Shown one piece after another: positions 1-9,169 of a DNA stretch of 64,000 nt (position 1 is its first letter; every line of letters starts with the position of its first letter). Location of the stretch: the NCBI RefSeq assembly GCF_017792025.1, contig NZ_CP046956.1:3720001-3784000 (forward strand), written 5' to 3'. The DNA is from Sediminibacillus dalangtanensis (GTDB lineage: Bacteria > Bacillota > Bacilli > Bacillales > Amphibacillaceae). The position numbers and the translations under genes were made by a program. The notes under the pieces are model-generated. The model made no database searches and was not told the DNA's origin. It worked only from the letters and a program-made list of their open reading frames with translations.

Positions 1-1323
1 ATCAGAGGATGCGTCCTCTTCCTGTAATTGCTGGTACACCGAAAGAAAGTCTTCTTTTTCTAAAAGCTGTCCTTCTTCCAATACCCAGTCCTCCTGCAGC
101 TGTCCCTTTGCATACTTGTCCACTTGTTTCAATAACCATTTGGCAGTCGCCTCCATCCTATTCGGGAGATTCATCGCCGGATCAAGCCCATAAAAGTATT
201 CCGCTATCAATTTTTTATCGACGATCACCGTTCCACGAAAAGTGACATTCCTGAATTCGATTCCGCCAGTATGCAATCCTTCGATAAACTGATCCATTAA
301 TTGTTTATACTGCATTCCCGCCTTGAACGTCATCGCGGATAGCCGCGTATTATAATCCGGTTCCTGGCTTGCAGCCAGGTAATATTCCATTTGGGCAAAA
401 GGCGTTTCAATGTCAAAACGACCGCCTAGGCGCTGTTCCAAATATTCATGAAAGGTCGTCTGCTGCATGTTCTCTTCTCCCAGCTCAGGTAAAACCGTGG
501 ATACATAGCTGTTGAACAGCGGATTGGGAGAGAACAACACCATATTATCCGAAGATAATACTTCCCGGTAGCGATACAATAAATACGCGACACGCTGTAA
601 AGCAGCGGACGTTTTCCCGCTCCCGGCAACCCCTTGGACAATCAACAAATCGTTTTTCTCATTGCGGATAATCTGGTTTTGCTCTTTTTGGATGGTGGCA
701 ACAATGCTCTTCATCTGGGTGCTGGCATTGTTGCCGAGCACGGACTGCAGCAAGTGGTCACCAATGGTTAGTCCAGTATCAAACATCCCCTTCAACTGAC
801 TGTTTCGGATAATATATTGTCTTTTCAGCTTTATTTCCCCGTTGATCGTTTCTTCCGTGGTTTGGTATGCCGCACGTCCGGGCGGATAGTCATAATAAAG
901 GCTCGAAATCGGGGCCCGCCAATCGTAGACAAGAAACTCGTCTTCTTGTTCATCCATCAACGAAGCGATGCCCAGGTAGATTTTATCCGCTTCCTGTTCG
1001 CCATCCTCCCGAAAATCAATCCTGCCAAAGTAAGGGGATTCTTTTAATCTGGCCAGTGTCTTCAATTGCTCGCTCAGCTGTCCATGGCTTCTTTCCCGTT
1101 CCGATAACAGTTCGGCCTGCTGCTTCAGGCTCGCCTGCGTTTCAATGACGTCATCCGGTTCATCCAAGTTGACCGTGACATCTTCCCAAAAGTTTTTACG
1201 TAGGTCCAACACACGGTCCTTAATTCCGCTTTTCCTTCCCTGCAACTTTTCAGCGGTTGTGTCAATGATATTCAACACTTCGTTCAATCGTTCTCTTTCT
1301 TGCTTCCAGTCTTTTTCGTCCAA
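1..1323 (-). CDS. helD: HelD-type UvrD-family helicase, RNA polymerase recycling factor (5' part, runs off the left edge)
   Basis: The first 441 codons of a large superfamily 1 helicase-like ATPase are present; the 3' part lies outside the window. A coiled-coil-like N-terminus rich in Lys, Glu and Arg (residues about 1-75) is followed by a conserved region with DEFLVYDWRAPISSLYY, then the Walker A loop GVAGSGKT near residue 235. HelD proteins bind RNA polymerase, pry it from nucleic acid and recycle it. The start is a TTG preceded by AGGAG about ten bases upstream, with an in-frame stop a few codons further up, so a longer N-terminus is excluded. Bacillus HelD is about 770 residues, so roughly 57 percent is visible. 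Identity is by recall of the family; no alignment was run. Confidence 0.88.
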   Translation of the reverse strand, partial: MDEKDWKQERERLNEVLNIIDTTAEKLQGRKSGIKDRVLDLRKNFWEDVTVNLDEPDDVIETQASLKQQAELLSERERSHGQLSEQLKTLARLKESPYFGRIDFREDGEQEADKIYLGIASLMDEQEDEFLVYDWRAPISSLYYDYPPGRAAYQTTEETINGEIKLKRQYIIRNSQLKGMFDTGLTIGDHLLQSVLGNNASTQMKSIVATIQKEQNQIIRNEKNDLLIVQGVAGSGKTSAALQRVAYLLYRYREVLSSDNMVLFSPNPLFNSYVSTVLPELGEENMQQTTFHEYLEQRLGGRFDIETPFAQMEYYLAASQEPDYNTRLSAMTFKAGMQYKQLMDQFIEGLHTGGIEFRNVTFRGTVIVDKKLIAEYFYGLDPAMNLPNRMEATAKWLLKQVDKYAKGQLQEDWVLEEGQLLEKEDFLSVYQQLQEEDASSD

Positions 1324-1386
1324 GCCGCCACACTCCTATCGGCATTCATAATGATATTGTCATACAATCGCTCCTGACCTGAAAAC

Positions 1387-2385
1387 CTAGGAAAAGGCTT
1401 TAGCCAGAAGCTCATACCCTTTTTTCTTATCGGCAAAATAGTAGTTCATCGATGCCAACATGAACTCCTCTGTTCCGTATTCCTCACTTAGCTGCAACAG
1501 TTGGCTGCGAACTGTTTCTGGCGAGCCTACCAGCATCCGCTTTCGGTTTTCCCGGACCAGTTGTATTTCATAAGGTGCAAATTGGTATTCTGCTGCTTCT
1601 TCCGGAGGAAGGATCCCTTCTCCGGTCTCTCCTCTAGCCATTTTCAACATTTGCACATCCATGCTTTTGGCCTGCCACTCTGCTTTTTCATCCGTTTCTG
1701 CACATACGAGGAAAAATGCCGCTAACGCTTGCGGCTCTTTCTGCAATATCGATGGCTTAAAACGTCGTTGATAGCTTTTTACGACCGAACCTCCATGCTG
1801 TCCACTGATAAATTGAGCGAAAGCATAGGAAATTCCCTGACCTGACGCCAAGCCCGCACTGCCCCCGCTAGAGCCAAGCAGCCATAATTGCGGCACAGTA
1901 TCGATCTCCGGCATTGCTTTCAATCCTCGAAAACGGTGGGTTTCATCGGAAGATCCCGATAAATAATGGACAAGGTCTTCGATTTGCTGGGGATAGCTAT
2001 CCCCCCCCCCCGCTCCTTTATTTTCCTGCAAGGCTGCCGTGGCCAACGGGATTCCTCCCGGAGCACGCCCGACCCCAAGGTCGATTCTGCCAGGATGTAA
2101 TGCTTCGAGCAATCGAAAGTTCTCCGCCACTTTATACGCGCTGTAATGGGGCAGCATCACACCGCCGGAACCGACACGGATGGTAGACGTGTGTGCTGCG
2201 ATATGGGGCAGCAACACCTCCGGGCTGGAATGTGCCAACGTTTCCAAATGATGTTCCGATATCCAAAAACGGTGATAGCCGAGCTGTTCGGCTAGCTGGG
2301 CGAGTTTCACCGTATTCTGCAATGCTTCCCTGGCGGTTCCGCCCCGCGGAACCGGTGATTGATCCAATACACTATAACGTACCAT
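1387..2385 (-). CDS. Luciferase-like (LLM class) flavin-dependent monooxygenase
   Basis: This 332-residue protein has the hallmarks of the bacterial luciferase-like F420/FMN family: N-terminal SVLDQSPVPRG, RFWISEHH near residue 40, the GSGGVMLPHYSAYKVAE block and RIDLGVGRAPGG. The group resembles Bacillus YhbW/YtmO proteins, presumed FMNH2-dependent monooxygenases of unknown substrate. AGGAGG lies six bases before the ATG. The gene follows helD on the same strand with a 63-base gap and may be read separately. Unusually, codons near residue 125 contain a run of 11 G on the coding strand, giving Gly-rich KGAGGGDSY where relatives have a short polar loop. A one-base change there would truncate the protein. 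Substrate cannot be inferred from the sequence. Confidence 0.85.
   Translation of the reverse strand: MVRYSVLDQSPVPRGGTAREALQNTVKLAQLAEQLGYHRFWISEHHLETLAHSSPEVLLPHIAAHTSTIRVGSGGVMLPHYSAYKVAENFRLLEALHPGRIDLGVGRAPGGIPLATAALQENKGAGGGDSYPQQIEDLVHYLSGSSDETHRFRGLKAMPEIDTVPQLWLLGSSGGSAGLASGQGISYAFAQFISGQHGGSVVKSYQRRFKPSILQKEPQALAAFFLVCAETDEKAEWQAKSMDVQMLKMARGETGEGILPPEEAAEYQFAPYEIQLVRENRKRMLVGSPETVRSQLLQLSEEYGTEEFMLASMNYYFADKKKGYELLAKAFS
2001..2011 (-). repeat. 11-base homopolymeric G tract inside a coding region
   Basis: Eleven consecutive C on the plus strand (G on the coding strand) lie inside the monooxygenase gene. The reading frame is intact at this length. Runs this long are prone to slipped-strand errors, so the tract could be a phase-variable switch or a sequencing-sensitive site. 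What is seen is only the tract; switching is inference. Confidence 0.9.
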
Positions 2386-2531
2386 GGTAACTTCCTCCTA
2401 AATAGAGAGTGCCTCTACAGGCACTGACAGGCGGCGTATCGACTCGTTTTATTTTACGACGCTTGATTATTCATTATTTTAATATGGTACATCCATAAAT
2501 ATGTATTTGCCAATTTCTTGCACACAACAGG

Positions 2532-4361
2532 TTATCCATTTTTCTGTATACTGTTGGATTGAAGCAGGGAAGCATAATAACCGTTCTCTTTAAGCAGCTC
2601 TTGATGCGTTCCCTGTTCAGTGATTCTACCAGACTGAATCACTACGATGATGTCCGCATTTTTTACCGTATTAAGCCGGTGGGCAATCACAAAACTCGTT
2701 TTCCCTTTCATCAGCTGCTGGAAGGCATTATTGATTTTCATTTCCGTAATTGTATCGACACTGCTGGTCGCTTCATCCAAAATCAACAGTGCAGGATCAG
2801 CAATCATCACTCTGGCAATGGACAGCAATTGGCGCTGGCCATGGCTGATGCCGGAACCATCGGCGTGCAGGACGGTGTCATACCCCTTCGGAAGCTTTCG
2901 GATAAAATCATCTGCATTCGCTGCTTTTGCAGCTTGCACGACCTCTTCATCCGTTGCATTCAGCCTGCCATAACGGATGTTTTCCCTGACAGTGGTTTCA
3001 AATAGATAAGAATCCTGAAGGACAATGCCCATATTCCTGCGCAGGCTTGCTTTCGTTATCTTGGAAGCATCCTCTCCATCCAGTAGGATTCGCCCTCCAT
3101 CCGGTTGGTAAAACTGGGCCAGTAACGAAATCAGCGTCGTTTTACCAGCACCTGTCGGCCCAACGAGCGCTATGGTCTGCCCGGATTCTACCCGAAGGTC
3201 AATATTCGAGAGGGTCTGTTCCCCTTCCTGATAGGAGAAATCAACGGACCGGAACTCTACCGCACCATGCAATTGGTCAACACGCTTTGCTTGCGGGTCA
3301 TCCTTTTCGGGTTCTTCATCTATTATTTCGAATACCCGTTCTGCCCCTGCCACTGCAGATAAGACCACATTGTACTGGTTGGCCAGATCGTTGAGCGGAC
3401 GAGTAAACTGCCTTGCATACGTAGTGAAGGTGACAATGATACCGATGGAAACCAAGCCATTCACAGCAAGAATGGCACCGAATCCTACAATGATGGTGAA
3501 GCTGAGATTGTTCAGGGAGTTCATCAGTTTGGGAATAAAACCCGAGTATGTCTGCGCCCAATACCCTGATTCCCGGAGACGTTCATTCTTTTCGTGAAAC
3601 GCTACTGTCACCCGTTCCTCCTGGGAGAACGCTTTGATGATATGGTGTCCAGACAAGGTTTCTTCCACATAACCGTTTACATCTCCCAAATCTCTTTGCT
3701 GTGCTTTAAAGTATCGTCCTGTCCTGTTAGTAATCCACCTCATACCCCAATACATCAGCGGTACGATTGTAAGGGTCAACAGCGTCAGTAGCGGGCTTAA
3801 CCAAAGCATGATTGTAACAGTTCCCCCAAGCGTCAGCACACTCGTTGCCAGCTGGATCACGGAGGAATTTAGTGTCCTGCTTACATTTTCCATGTCATTT
3901 GTCAGACGGCTCATTACTTCACCGCTCTGTCGCTTTTGAAAAAAAGGTAAAGGCAAAAGCAGTATATGACTGAATAGCTCGTCTCGCATTGTCTGCACGG
4001 TTTCCTGAGCAATGGTGATCATCCAATAATTTTGCATCCAGACTGCACCGGACTGAGCAATAAAAATCACGCCGAGCAGGATGAGCATGAGGGTCAGTTG
4101 GCTGGTTTGGAAATCCGCAACCATGCGATCCACCGTTACACCAAGCAGATAGGGACCGAGCAGTGAAAGGGCAGAACTGAGAACTACCATGATAAGGACA
4201 AGGTAAAACAGCGTTTTTTTAGCATACATATAACGCCATATCCGTTTGAGCGTCTGCCTCATATTTTTGATGTTCGGTTTTTGCCTCGGAGCTCCGTGGT
4301 GGTGTCTGGAGGGCATTCTGGCAGGCTGCTGTCCAGATAAATTACGATTCGTTCCTTGCAT
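2532..4361 (-). CDS. ABC exporter half-transporter, YfiC/BmrD-like subunit
   Basis: This 609-residue type IV ABC half-transporter has a cytoplasmic N-terminus with a basic His-rich stretch, six membrane segments (about 50-330) and a nucleotide-binding domain. Walker A is GPTGAGKTT and Walker B LLILDEATSSVD, with a catalytic Glu and a switch His in VIAHRLN. The signature motif is ISHGQ rather than LSGGQ. It overlaps the upstream half-transporter by 20 bases, so the two are translationally coupled and very likely form a heterodimer like Bacillus YfiB/YfiC or BmrC/BmrD, exporting drugs or lipophilic compounds. This subunit supplies the good Walker motifs, and its partner supplies the good signature motif. 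Substrate unknown. Confidence 0.9.
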   Translation of the reverse strand: MQGTNRNLSGQQPARMPSRHHHGAPRQKPNIKNMRQTLKRIWRYMYAKKTLFYLVLIMVVLSSALSLLGPYLLGVTVDRMVADFQTSQLTLMLILLGVIFIAQSGAVWMQNYWMITIAQETVQTMRDELFSHILLLPLPFFQKRQSGEVMSRLTNDMENVSRTLNSSVIQLATSVLTLGGTVTIMLWLSPLLTLLTLTIVPLMYWGMRWITNRTGRYFKAQQRDLGDVNGYVEETLSGHHIIKAFSQEERVTVAFHEKNERLRESGYWAQTYSGFIPKLMNSLNNLSFTIIVGFGAILAVNGLVSIGIIVTFTTYARQFTRPLNDLANQYNVVLSAVAGAERVFEIIDEEPEKDDPQAKRVDQLHGAVEFRSVDFSYQEGEQTLSNIDLRVESGQTIALVGPTGAGKTTLISLLAQFYQPDGGRILLDGEDASKITKASLRRNMGIVLQDSYLFETTVRENIRYGRLNATDEEVVQAAKAANADDFIRKLPKGYDTVLHADGSGISHGQRQLLSIARVMIADPALLILDEATSSVDTITEMKINNAFQQLMKGKTSFVIAHRLNTVKNADIIVVIQSGRITEQGTHQELLKENGYYASLLQSNSIQKNG

Positions 4362-6081
4362 GCTCGAATACCTCCACTTCTGATTGGGATTGATAGATCA
4401 TGCGGTAATAAGCATTTTGTTCGATAAGCTGGCGGTGTGGACCGCTTGCCTCCAGCTCTCCATGTTTCAACAGCAATATTTTCTCGGCATTTTTAACGGA
4501 ACTGATTTTGGAAGCGATAACAAAAACCGTACAGGACCGTCGACGAAGTGCCTGCAAAACCTGCGCCTCCGTATTGGCATCCAATGCGCTCGTACTGTCA
4601 TCCAGAATCAGGATTTTCGGTTCGCGGATCAGTGCCCTGGCAAGGGAAAGGCGTTGTTTCTGCCCGCCCGAAAGGTTGATTCCCCGCTGGCCGATTACCG
4701 TATCATACCCCCGCGGCAGACTTTTGATGTAGTCATGGATACTGGCATCTTCAGCTGCCTGGATGACCTCCTTCTCAGACGCCTCTTCGTTACCCCATAG
4801 AAGATTCTCTCTGATGGTTCCGGAAAACAAGTGGGCCTGCTGCGGAACCATGCCGATTTGCCGCCGTAGTTGCTGCGATTCAAATGATTCAATCGGCTTC
4901 TCGTCTAAAAAAATACCGCCCCGGGTCACCGGAAACAGGCTAGGAATCAGTTGTGCCAAGGTCGATTTTCCGGAGCCGGTTTCCCCGATGACGCCCACCA
5001 TTTCGCCTGCATCAGCTGAAAAAGAAACACCTTGTAGTGCCGGCTGCTTTGCTTCTGGATAACAGAAAGAGACATTTTCAAAGGTGATTTGACCCGATAG
5101 TCGTTGTTCCCTCTGATCACTTTTATCCAATTGTTCCTCAGGGTGTTCCAGCAGCACTTCGGTTATGCGTGCAGCAGATGCCTTTCCTCGTGAAAAATTC
5201 ATCAATAAAAAAGAAAAGACACCGAATGAACCAAGGATTCGTGTTGCATAATTCAAAATAGCGACAACCTCGCCAGGTTGAGCATCCCCTATTTCCAGTT
5301 GGTTGGACCCTATCCATAGGATGGCGATGATTCCCGCATTCATCCCCAGCATCACGACCGGCATCACCGCCTCCATTAGCTGCAGCGCCCGTTGGTTGGT
5401 CTCCATTAGGGAATGATTAACCTTCCGGAACCTGTTCGTTTCGAAAGAGCTGCGCAAAAAAGCCTTTACCAGCCGAATACCGAGCAGGTTTTCCTGGATG
5501 ATGGAATTCAGGCGGTCAATTTTCGCCTGGACCGAACCAAACAGCTTGACCCCCTTTGTCATCAGAAAAAGCATGACGAGTAGTAAAAAAGGCACGAATG
5601 CTGCCAAAATAAGCGCCAATTGTACGTTTATGGTAAAAGCCATGATGACTCCGCCTATGATAAATAAGGGCGCACGCAGCATGATTCGCATTGCCATAAA
5701 AATCAACGACTGAATTTGGGTGACGTCAGTGGTCAATCTCGTAATTAAGGAAGAAGCCGCGAATCGTTGAATTTGCATGACGGAAAACCGCTGAATCCGT
5801 TCGTACACATCCCTTCGCAAATCATACGCCGTTCCCTGGCTGACTTTTGAAGCAAAAAAGGAATTAAGGATGCCGGAAGCAAAGGCGAGGATAGAAATGC
5901 CGAGCAGGACTGCCCCCCAAAAGCCAATACTTCCTATATCGCGCTGCACTACCCCTTTATCGATAATCGATGCCATAATAACCGGCTGAATCAATTCGAC
6001 GACTAGCTCGAATGCCATCAAAAACAAAGCAAAGCCAGCCGCTGTTTTATATTTGGCTACATATGTAATGATTTCCTTCAT
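4342..6081 (-). CDS. ABC exporter half-transporter, YfiB/BmrC-like subunit
   Basis: This 579-residue half-transporter is the first gene of a two-gene operon with the YfiC-like subunit. Six membrane helices span about residues 15-290, and the ATPase domain follows. Walker A is GETGSGKST and the signature is LSGGQKQR. Walker B reads LILDDSTSALD, with Asp in place of the catalytic Glu, and the switch region is VIASKIS, lacking the usual His. These losses mark it as the catalytically degenerate half of an asymmetric exporter. The 239 bases upstream separate it from a divergent MFS drug transporter, so the locus may be a paired drug-resistance unit. Confidence 0.9.
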   Translation of the reverse strand: MKEIITYVAKYKTAAGFALFLMAFELVVELIQPVIMASIIDKGVVQRDIGSIGFWGAVLLGISILAFASGILNSFFASKVSQGTAYDLRRDVYERIQRFSVMQIQRFAASSLITRLTTDVTQIQSLIFMAMRIMLRAPLFIIGGVIMAFTINVQLALILAAFVPFLLLVMLFLMTKGVKLFGSVQAKIDRLNSIIQENLLGIRLVKAFLRSSFETNRFRKVNHSLMETNQRALQLMEAVMPVVMLGMNAGIIAILWIGSNQLEIGDAQPGEVVAILNYATRILGSFGVFSFLLMNFSRGKASAARITEVLLEHPEEQLDKSDQREQRLSGQITFENVSFCYPEAKQPALQGVSFSADAGEMVGVIGETGSGKSTLAQLIPSLFPVTRGGIFLDEKPIESFESQQLRRQIGMVPQQAHLFSGTIRENLLWGNEEASEKEVIQAAEDASIHDYIKSLPRGYDTVIGQRGINLSGGQKQRLSLARALIREPKILILDDSTSALDANTEAQVLQALRRRSCTVFVIASKISSVKNAEKILLLKHGELEASGPHRQLIEQNAYYRMIYQSQSEVEVFEHARNES

Positions 6082-6185
6082 CTCTATTTCCCCCGTAATG
6101 TGCCGTTAAAAAAGATTGTTACTAATTATTATACGTCATTGACAGGAAGGTATGGCGGTTAGCGGTTTAATTTTCGAGGTTTCAT

Positions 6186-6202
6186 TTCCGAGAATCGGAA
6201 AA
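6186..6202. promoter_or_regulatory. 7-bp inverted repeat between divergent transporter genes
   Basis: TTTCCGA and TCGGAAA are separated by three bases, in the intergenic space between the ABC exporter operon and the MFS gene. It could be an operator for a shared regulator or chance. No regulator gene is adjacent. Confidence 0.3.
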
Positions 6203-6320
6203 AGCAGATTGCAAATTCCTTTTTATTTGAGAGGGTATCAGCTAAACTATTTAGTGTTACGAAATATTTTGAAAGAAGTGACCCATTATCACGACACAGG
6301 AGAAAATTGCTAAAAGAAAC

Positions 6321-7517
6321 TTGTTCATCATGTGGTTTGCCAACTTTTTTATCGGCGGCAGTATGACCATGATCCTGCCGTTTATTTCGTTATACATCGA
6401 AACGCTTGGCGATTTTTCTGATACATTTGTACAAAACTGGTCGGGGTGGACGTTTGGAATAACCTTCGTTGCCGCCTTCACCTTTTCTCCGATTTGGGGA
6501 AAGATCGGAGACCGATACGGAAGAAAACCGATCCTTGTCATTTCGGCAGCAGGACTTTGTGTATCTGTTTTCGCGATGGGCTTTGTCACGACGGTTTGGC
6601 AGCTATTCCTGCTCCGGCTGTTCATGGGGGTTTTCACTGGATTTATTTCGATGTCGCAAGCACTGATTTCCACCCAGACTCCGAAGCATATTGCCGGAAA
6701 AGTATTAGGCACGTTACAGACCGGAAGCATCACCGACAGCTTGATGGGGCCGTTGATCGGCGGTGCGGTCGCCGATGCACTCGGGTTTGCCACAACATTC
6801 AAAAGCATATCGATCGCTTTGCTCATATCGGCCTTGCTCGTGCTATTCGGCATCAAAGAACAGCGAATGGAGGAAGAAGCCGGCAGACAAGCATCCTATA
6901 CAAGTAAGGAAGTCGTCCTGCATATCATCCGCCATCCTGTCCTGTTGATCGTGATGCTTGTCTCGATGTTTGTCCAGATCGCTCACTTCAGCATTCAGCC
7001 GATTTTATCCTTGTATGTGGCAGAATTGCACGGTCCTGCCAATATCGCCTTTTTTTCCGGCATCGCGTTTTCGGCGGCAGGGCTTGGCAATTTGTTGATG
7101 GCAAGGAATTGGGGGAAAATCGGAGACCGGCTCGGCTATATAAAAATCCTGGTGTTTTTATTATTCATGGCCGGTATTGTCTATTTTCCCGGAGCCTTTG
7201 TCACGAACATTTGGCAGTTGGTTGTTTTGCGGTTCTTTCTTGGGGTTGCAATTGGCGGCATCATTCCCGTACGTATCGCTTATATCCGGCAGGAAGCTCC
7301 GATTGCCATGCAGGGAGAAGTGCTTGGCTACAATACCAGTATCCGCTTTTTCGGTAATATGATCGGACCCGCACTGGGAGGAATGTTGTCCGGCTTCTTC
7401 GGTTTCGCCTCCGTGTTTTTTGTCACAAGCAGCTTGCTTGTTCTGAGCGGAATTGTTTTACTCGGCACAATGTATCGCCATCCTGCCTTATCAGGGCAGC
7501 AGTCTCATTCCCATTGA
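6321..7517 (+). CDS. MFS multidrug efflux transporter, MdtG-like
   Basis: This 12-helix major facilitator protein closely follows the MdtG/YfmI pattern: WSGWTFGITFVAAFTFSPIWGKIGDRYGRKP in the first half, the matching GKIGDRLGY loop after helix 8, and LGTLQTGSITDSLMGPLIGG. It should act as a proton-coupled drug exporter in the cytoplasmic membrane. The coordinates begin at a TTG that is not preceded by a ribosome site. The frame stays open upstream for 13 codons and encodes TTQEKIAKRN, which fits the family N-terminus (homologues read WKRNL just before helix 1). A Shine-Dalgarno-like AAAGAAGTGA ends at 6281, so translation may begin at a rare ATT/ATC codon at 6285 or 6288. Confidence 0.85.
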   Translation: MFIMWFANFFIGGSMTMILPFISLYIETLGDFSDTFVQNWSGWTFGITFVAAFTFSPIWGKIGDRYGRKPILVISAAGLCVSVFAMGFVTTVWQLFLLRLFMGVFTGFISMSQALISTQTPKHIAGKVLGTLQTGSITDSLMGPLIGGAVADALGFATTFKSISIALLISALLVLFGIKEQRMEEEAGRQASYTSKEVVLHIIRHPVLLIVMLVSMFVQIAHFSIQPILSLYVAELHGPANIAFFSGIAFSAAGLGNLLMARNWGKIGDRLGYIKILVFLLFMAGIVYFPGAFVTNIWQLVVLRFFLGVAIGGIIPVRIAYIRQEAPIAMQGEVLGYNTSIRFFGNMIGPALGGMLSGFFGFASVFFVTSSLLVLSGIVLLGTMYRHPALSGQQSHSH

Positions 7518-7565
7518 TGTTGAAATGATCGAAACATCAAAAGAAAGTTCCTTTATCAAAAAGTT

Positions 7566-7643
7566 ATGGGACAAAAGCATAGTGGTCCAAGCAAAAACCG
7601 AGCAAATTCGAACATTTAGCCTGTCGAATTTCGTTCGGTTTTT
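7566..7643. repeat. Dispersed repeat, GGGACAAAAGC module (copy 1), doubling as terminator
   Basis: TGGGACAAAAGCATAGTGG is followed by a hairpin whose arms are AAAAACCGA and TCGGTTTTT with an inner AATTCGA/TCGAATT stem. The same unit recurs at about 14.14, 16.87, 25.2 and 53.57 kb. It sits between convergent genes, so the hairpin with T and A tracts can terminate both. A degraded fragment of the second module (ACTCCGGAAGGTACTTCGCT) follows at about 7718-7737. The 275 bases between the MFS gene and the next gene hold nothing else recognisable. Confidence 0.75.
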
Positions 7644-7792
7644 TGATTTCCTATAACCTGAAAATTAACTTGGCAAGTAAGATACCTTTTTAACTTTTCA
7701 ATGATCGCAAACACCCACTCCGGAAGGTACTTCGCTTGCCGTAGCGATGAGAACCACTCCATAAGTTTAGGTTTTGTTCCAATCTCAACTCT

Positions 7793-9106
7793 TTATCGAT
7801 CATTCATCCATGTGAATTGTTGAAAAATGGTATCGCGCCGATTCGGATAGACTTCCCTGCCGGCGATCCGATTGATAATGTGCACATTTCGCTGAACAGC
7901 CAGGCCTAGGTTGGTCGCTCCCGCTCCATGGGAATGCTCCAAATTGGTCAAGGTAAAAAACTGGTTCGGCCGCCTCTGCTTGAAGGCAAGTTGATAATCT
8001 CTCGTCACCTTGAACCGTTTGTCGTCCTCCCACTCAATTTTAGCCGCAAACCGATCCTGGAACCAATCCGGAATGGCAGGTTGGTATCCTGTGGCAAGGA
8101 CCACTTTATCGGTTTTAAAGGAGAATGTTTTGTCCTGCTGCCATTGATGACAGGTTAGCTGGTAGCCATCCTGATCTTTCGTAATATCTTTTATCTCTGT
8201 CAACGGCTGGATGGTCACCGGAATTTTCCGGCCGCCATGAGACTTCTGATAAAGCGTGTTGTAAATCTCCGTCAAGGTGTCCGGGTCGATTCCTTTTCGG
8301 AGCTTGTCCAACATTCCCAATGTATGGTTACGCTCCTCAAAACCGAGGCCATGAAAATAATCAATATAATCCGGGGAAAAGAACTCCTGTCCCAGCTTGG
8401 CCTGCTCCAATTGGAACAGACCAGGAGAACGAGTAAACAAAGCCAGATGGCAGCCGATCCTGTCCTGTTCTCTCAACAAATCGAGAAACACTTCGGCTGC
8501 ACTCTGTCCAGAACCAACAATCGCAATACATTCTGCTTCGAGCAGATTCTCCTTTTCCTCCAGATAGCGGCTAGTATGAATCACGTCACTGGCCGGCATC
8601 CCTTCAAGCGAATTTGGTACGGATGGTGTACTTCCAGTACCCATCACGACATGGCGCGCATAGTGTCGGGTGCGCTTTTCGGTGTTAACAGCTTCTACAA
8701 CCAACTCATAGTAGGGGTCGTTTGCATCCTGGTGATCCAGAATATCGACAACCCGTGATTGAAAATGAAGATTATCCAGCTTTCGGATCACCCACCTTAA
8801 ATAGTCATTATATTCATTCCGGGGGACCTCAAACTTTTTAAAGAAATAGAATTGGTACATCCGGTTGCGCTCATGGAGGAAGTTCAAATAACTGAAGCGG
8901 CTTGTCGGATCTGCGAATGTCACCAAATCGGCCAAAAATGGAACTTGTAAATCCATTTCTTCGATTAACATGCCTGGATGCCAGGCAAACTCCTGCGATT
9001 CATCAAAAAAAGCGGCTTCCAGTTCCGGCACTTTATCGAGCAATGCAGCAAGTCCGAGGTTATAAGGACCGAGTCCTATTCCGATTACATCCTTTACATT
9101 GTCCAT
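7793..9106 (-). CDS. Lysine N6-hydroxylase / ornithine N5-oxygenase family flavoprotein
   Basis: This 437-residue FAD/NADPH monooxygenase is of the siderophore N-hydroxylase type (IucD, SidA, RhbE). Near the N-terminus is the FAD motif GIGLGPYNLGLAALL, then FDESQEFAWHPGML and LQVPFLADLVTFADPTS. The NADPH motif GSGQSAAEVF is central, and VVLATGYQP lies toward the C-terminus. The ATG at 9106 was chosen because GGATGGAG precedes it by ten bases; a TTG 17 codons upstream has no ribosome site. Such enzymes hydroxylate the side-chain amine of lysine or ornithine for hydroxamate siderophores. Here no siderophore synthetase or transporter is adjacent, so its product and pathway are unclear. It reads toward the same intergenic repeat as the MFS gene. 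Confidence 0.85.
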   Translation of the reverse strand: MDNVKDVIGIGLGPYNLGLAALLDKVPELEAAFFDESQEFAWHPGMLIEEMDLQVPFLADLVTFADPTSRFSYLNFLHERNRMYQFYFFKKFEVPRNEYNDYLRWVIRKLDNLHFQSRVVDILDHQDANDPYYELVVEAVNTEKRTRHYARHVVMGTGSTPSVPNSLEGMPASDVIHTSRYLEEKENLLEAECIAIVGSGQSAAEVFLDLLREQDRIGCHLALFTRSPGLFQLEQAKLGQEFFSPDYIDYFHGLGFEERNHTLGMLDKLRKGIDPDTLTEIYNTLYQKSHGGRKIPVTIQPLTEIKDITKDQDGYQLTCHQWQQDKTFSFKTDKVVLATGYQPAIPDWFQDRFAAKIEWEDDKRFKVTRDYQLAFKQRRPNQFFTLTNLEHSHGAGATNLGLAVQRNVHIINRIAGREVYPNRRDTIFQQFTWMNDR

Positions 9107-9169
9107 TGGCGAGCACACTCCATCCTTGAAAAATTGATTCGTAATAGGTATCCCCAAGGGTTGGTTATT

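Noticed and set aside
6257..6856. Long open frame on the minus strand opposite the MFS gene
   Set aside because: It lies antisense to a clear membrane transporter, has no ribosome site, and its peptide is low-complexity Asn/Pro/Ser-rich as expected from an antisense frame.
7453..7656. Short open frame at the 3' end of the MFS gene
   Set aside because: It overlaps the transporter in another frame and continues into the dispersed repeat; no ribosome site.
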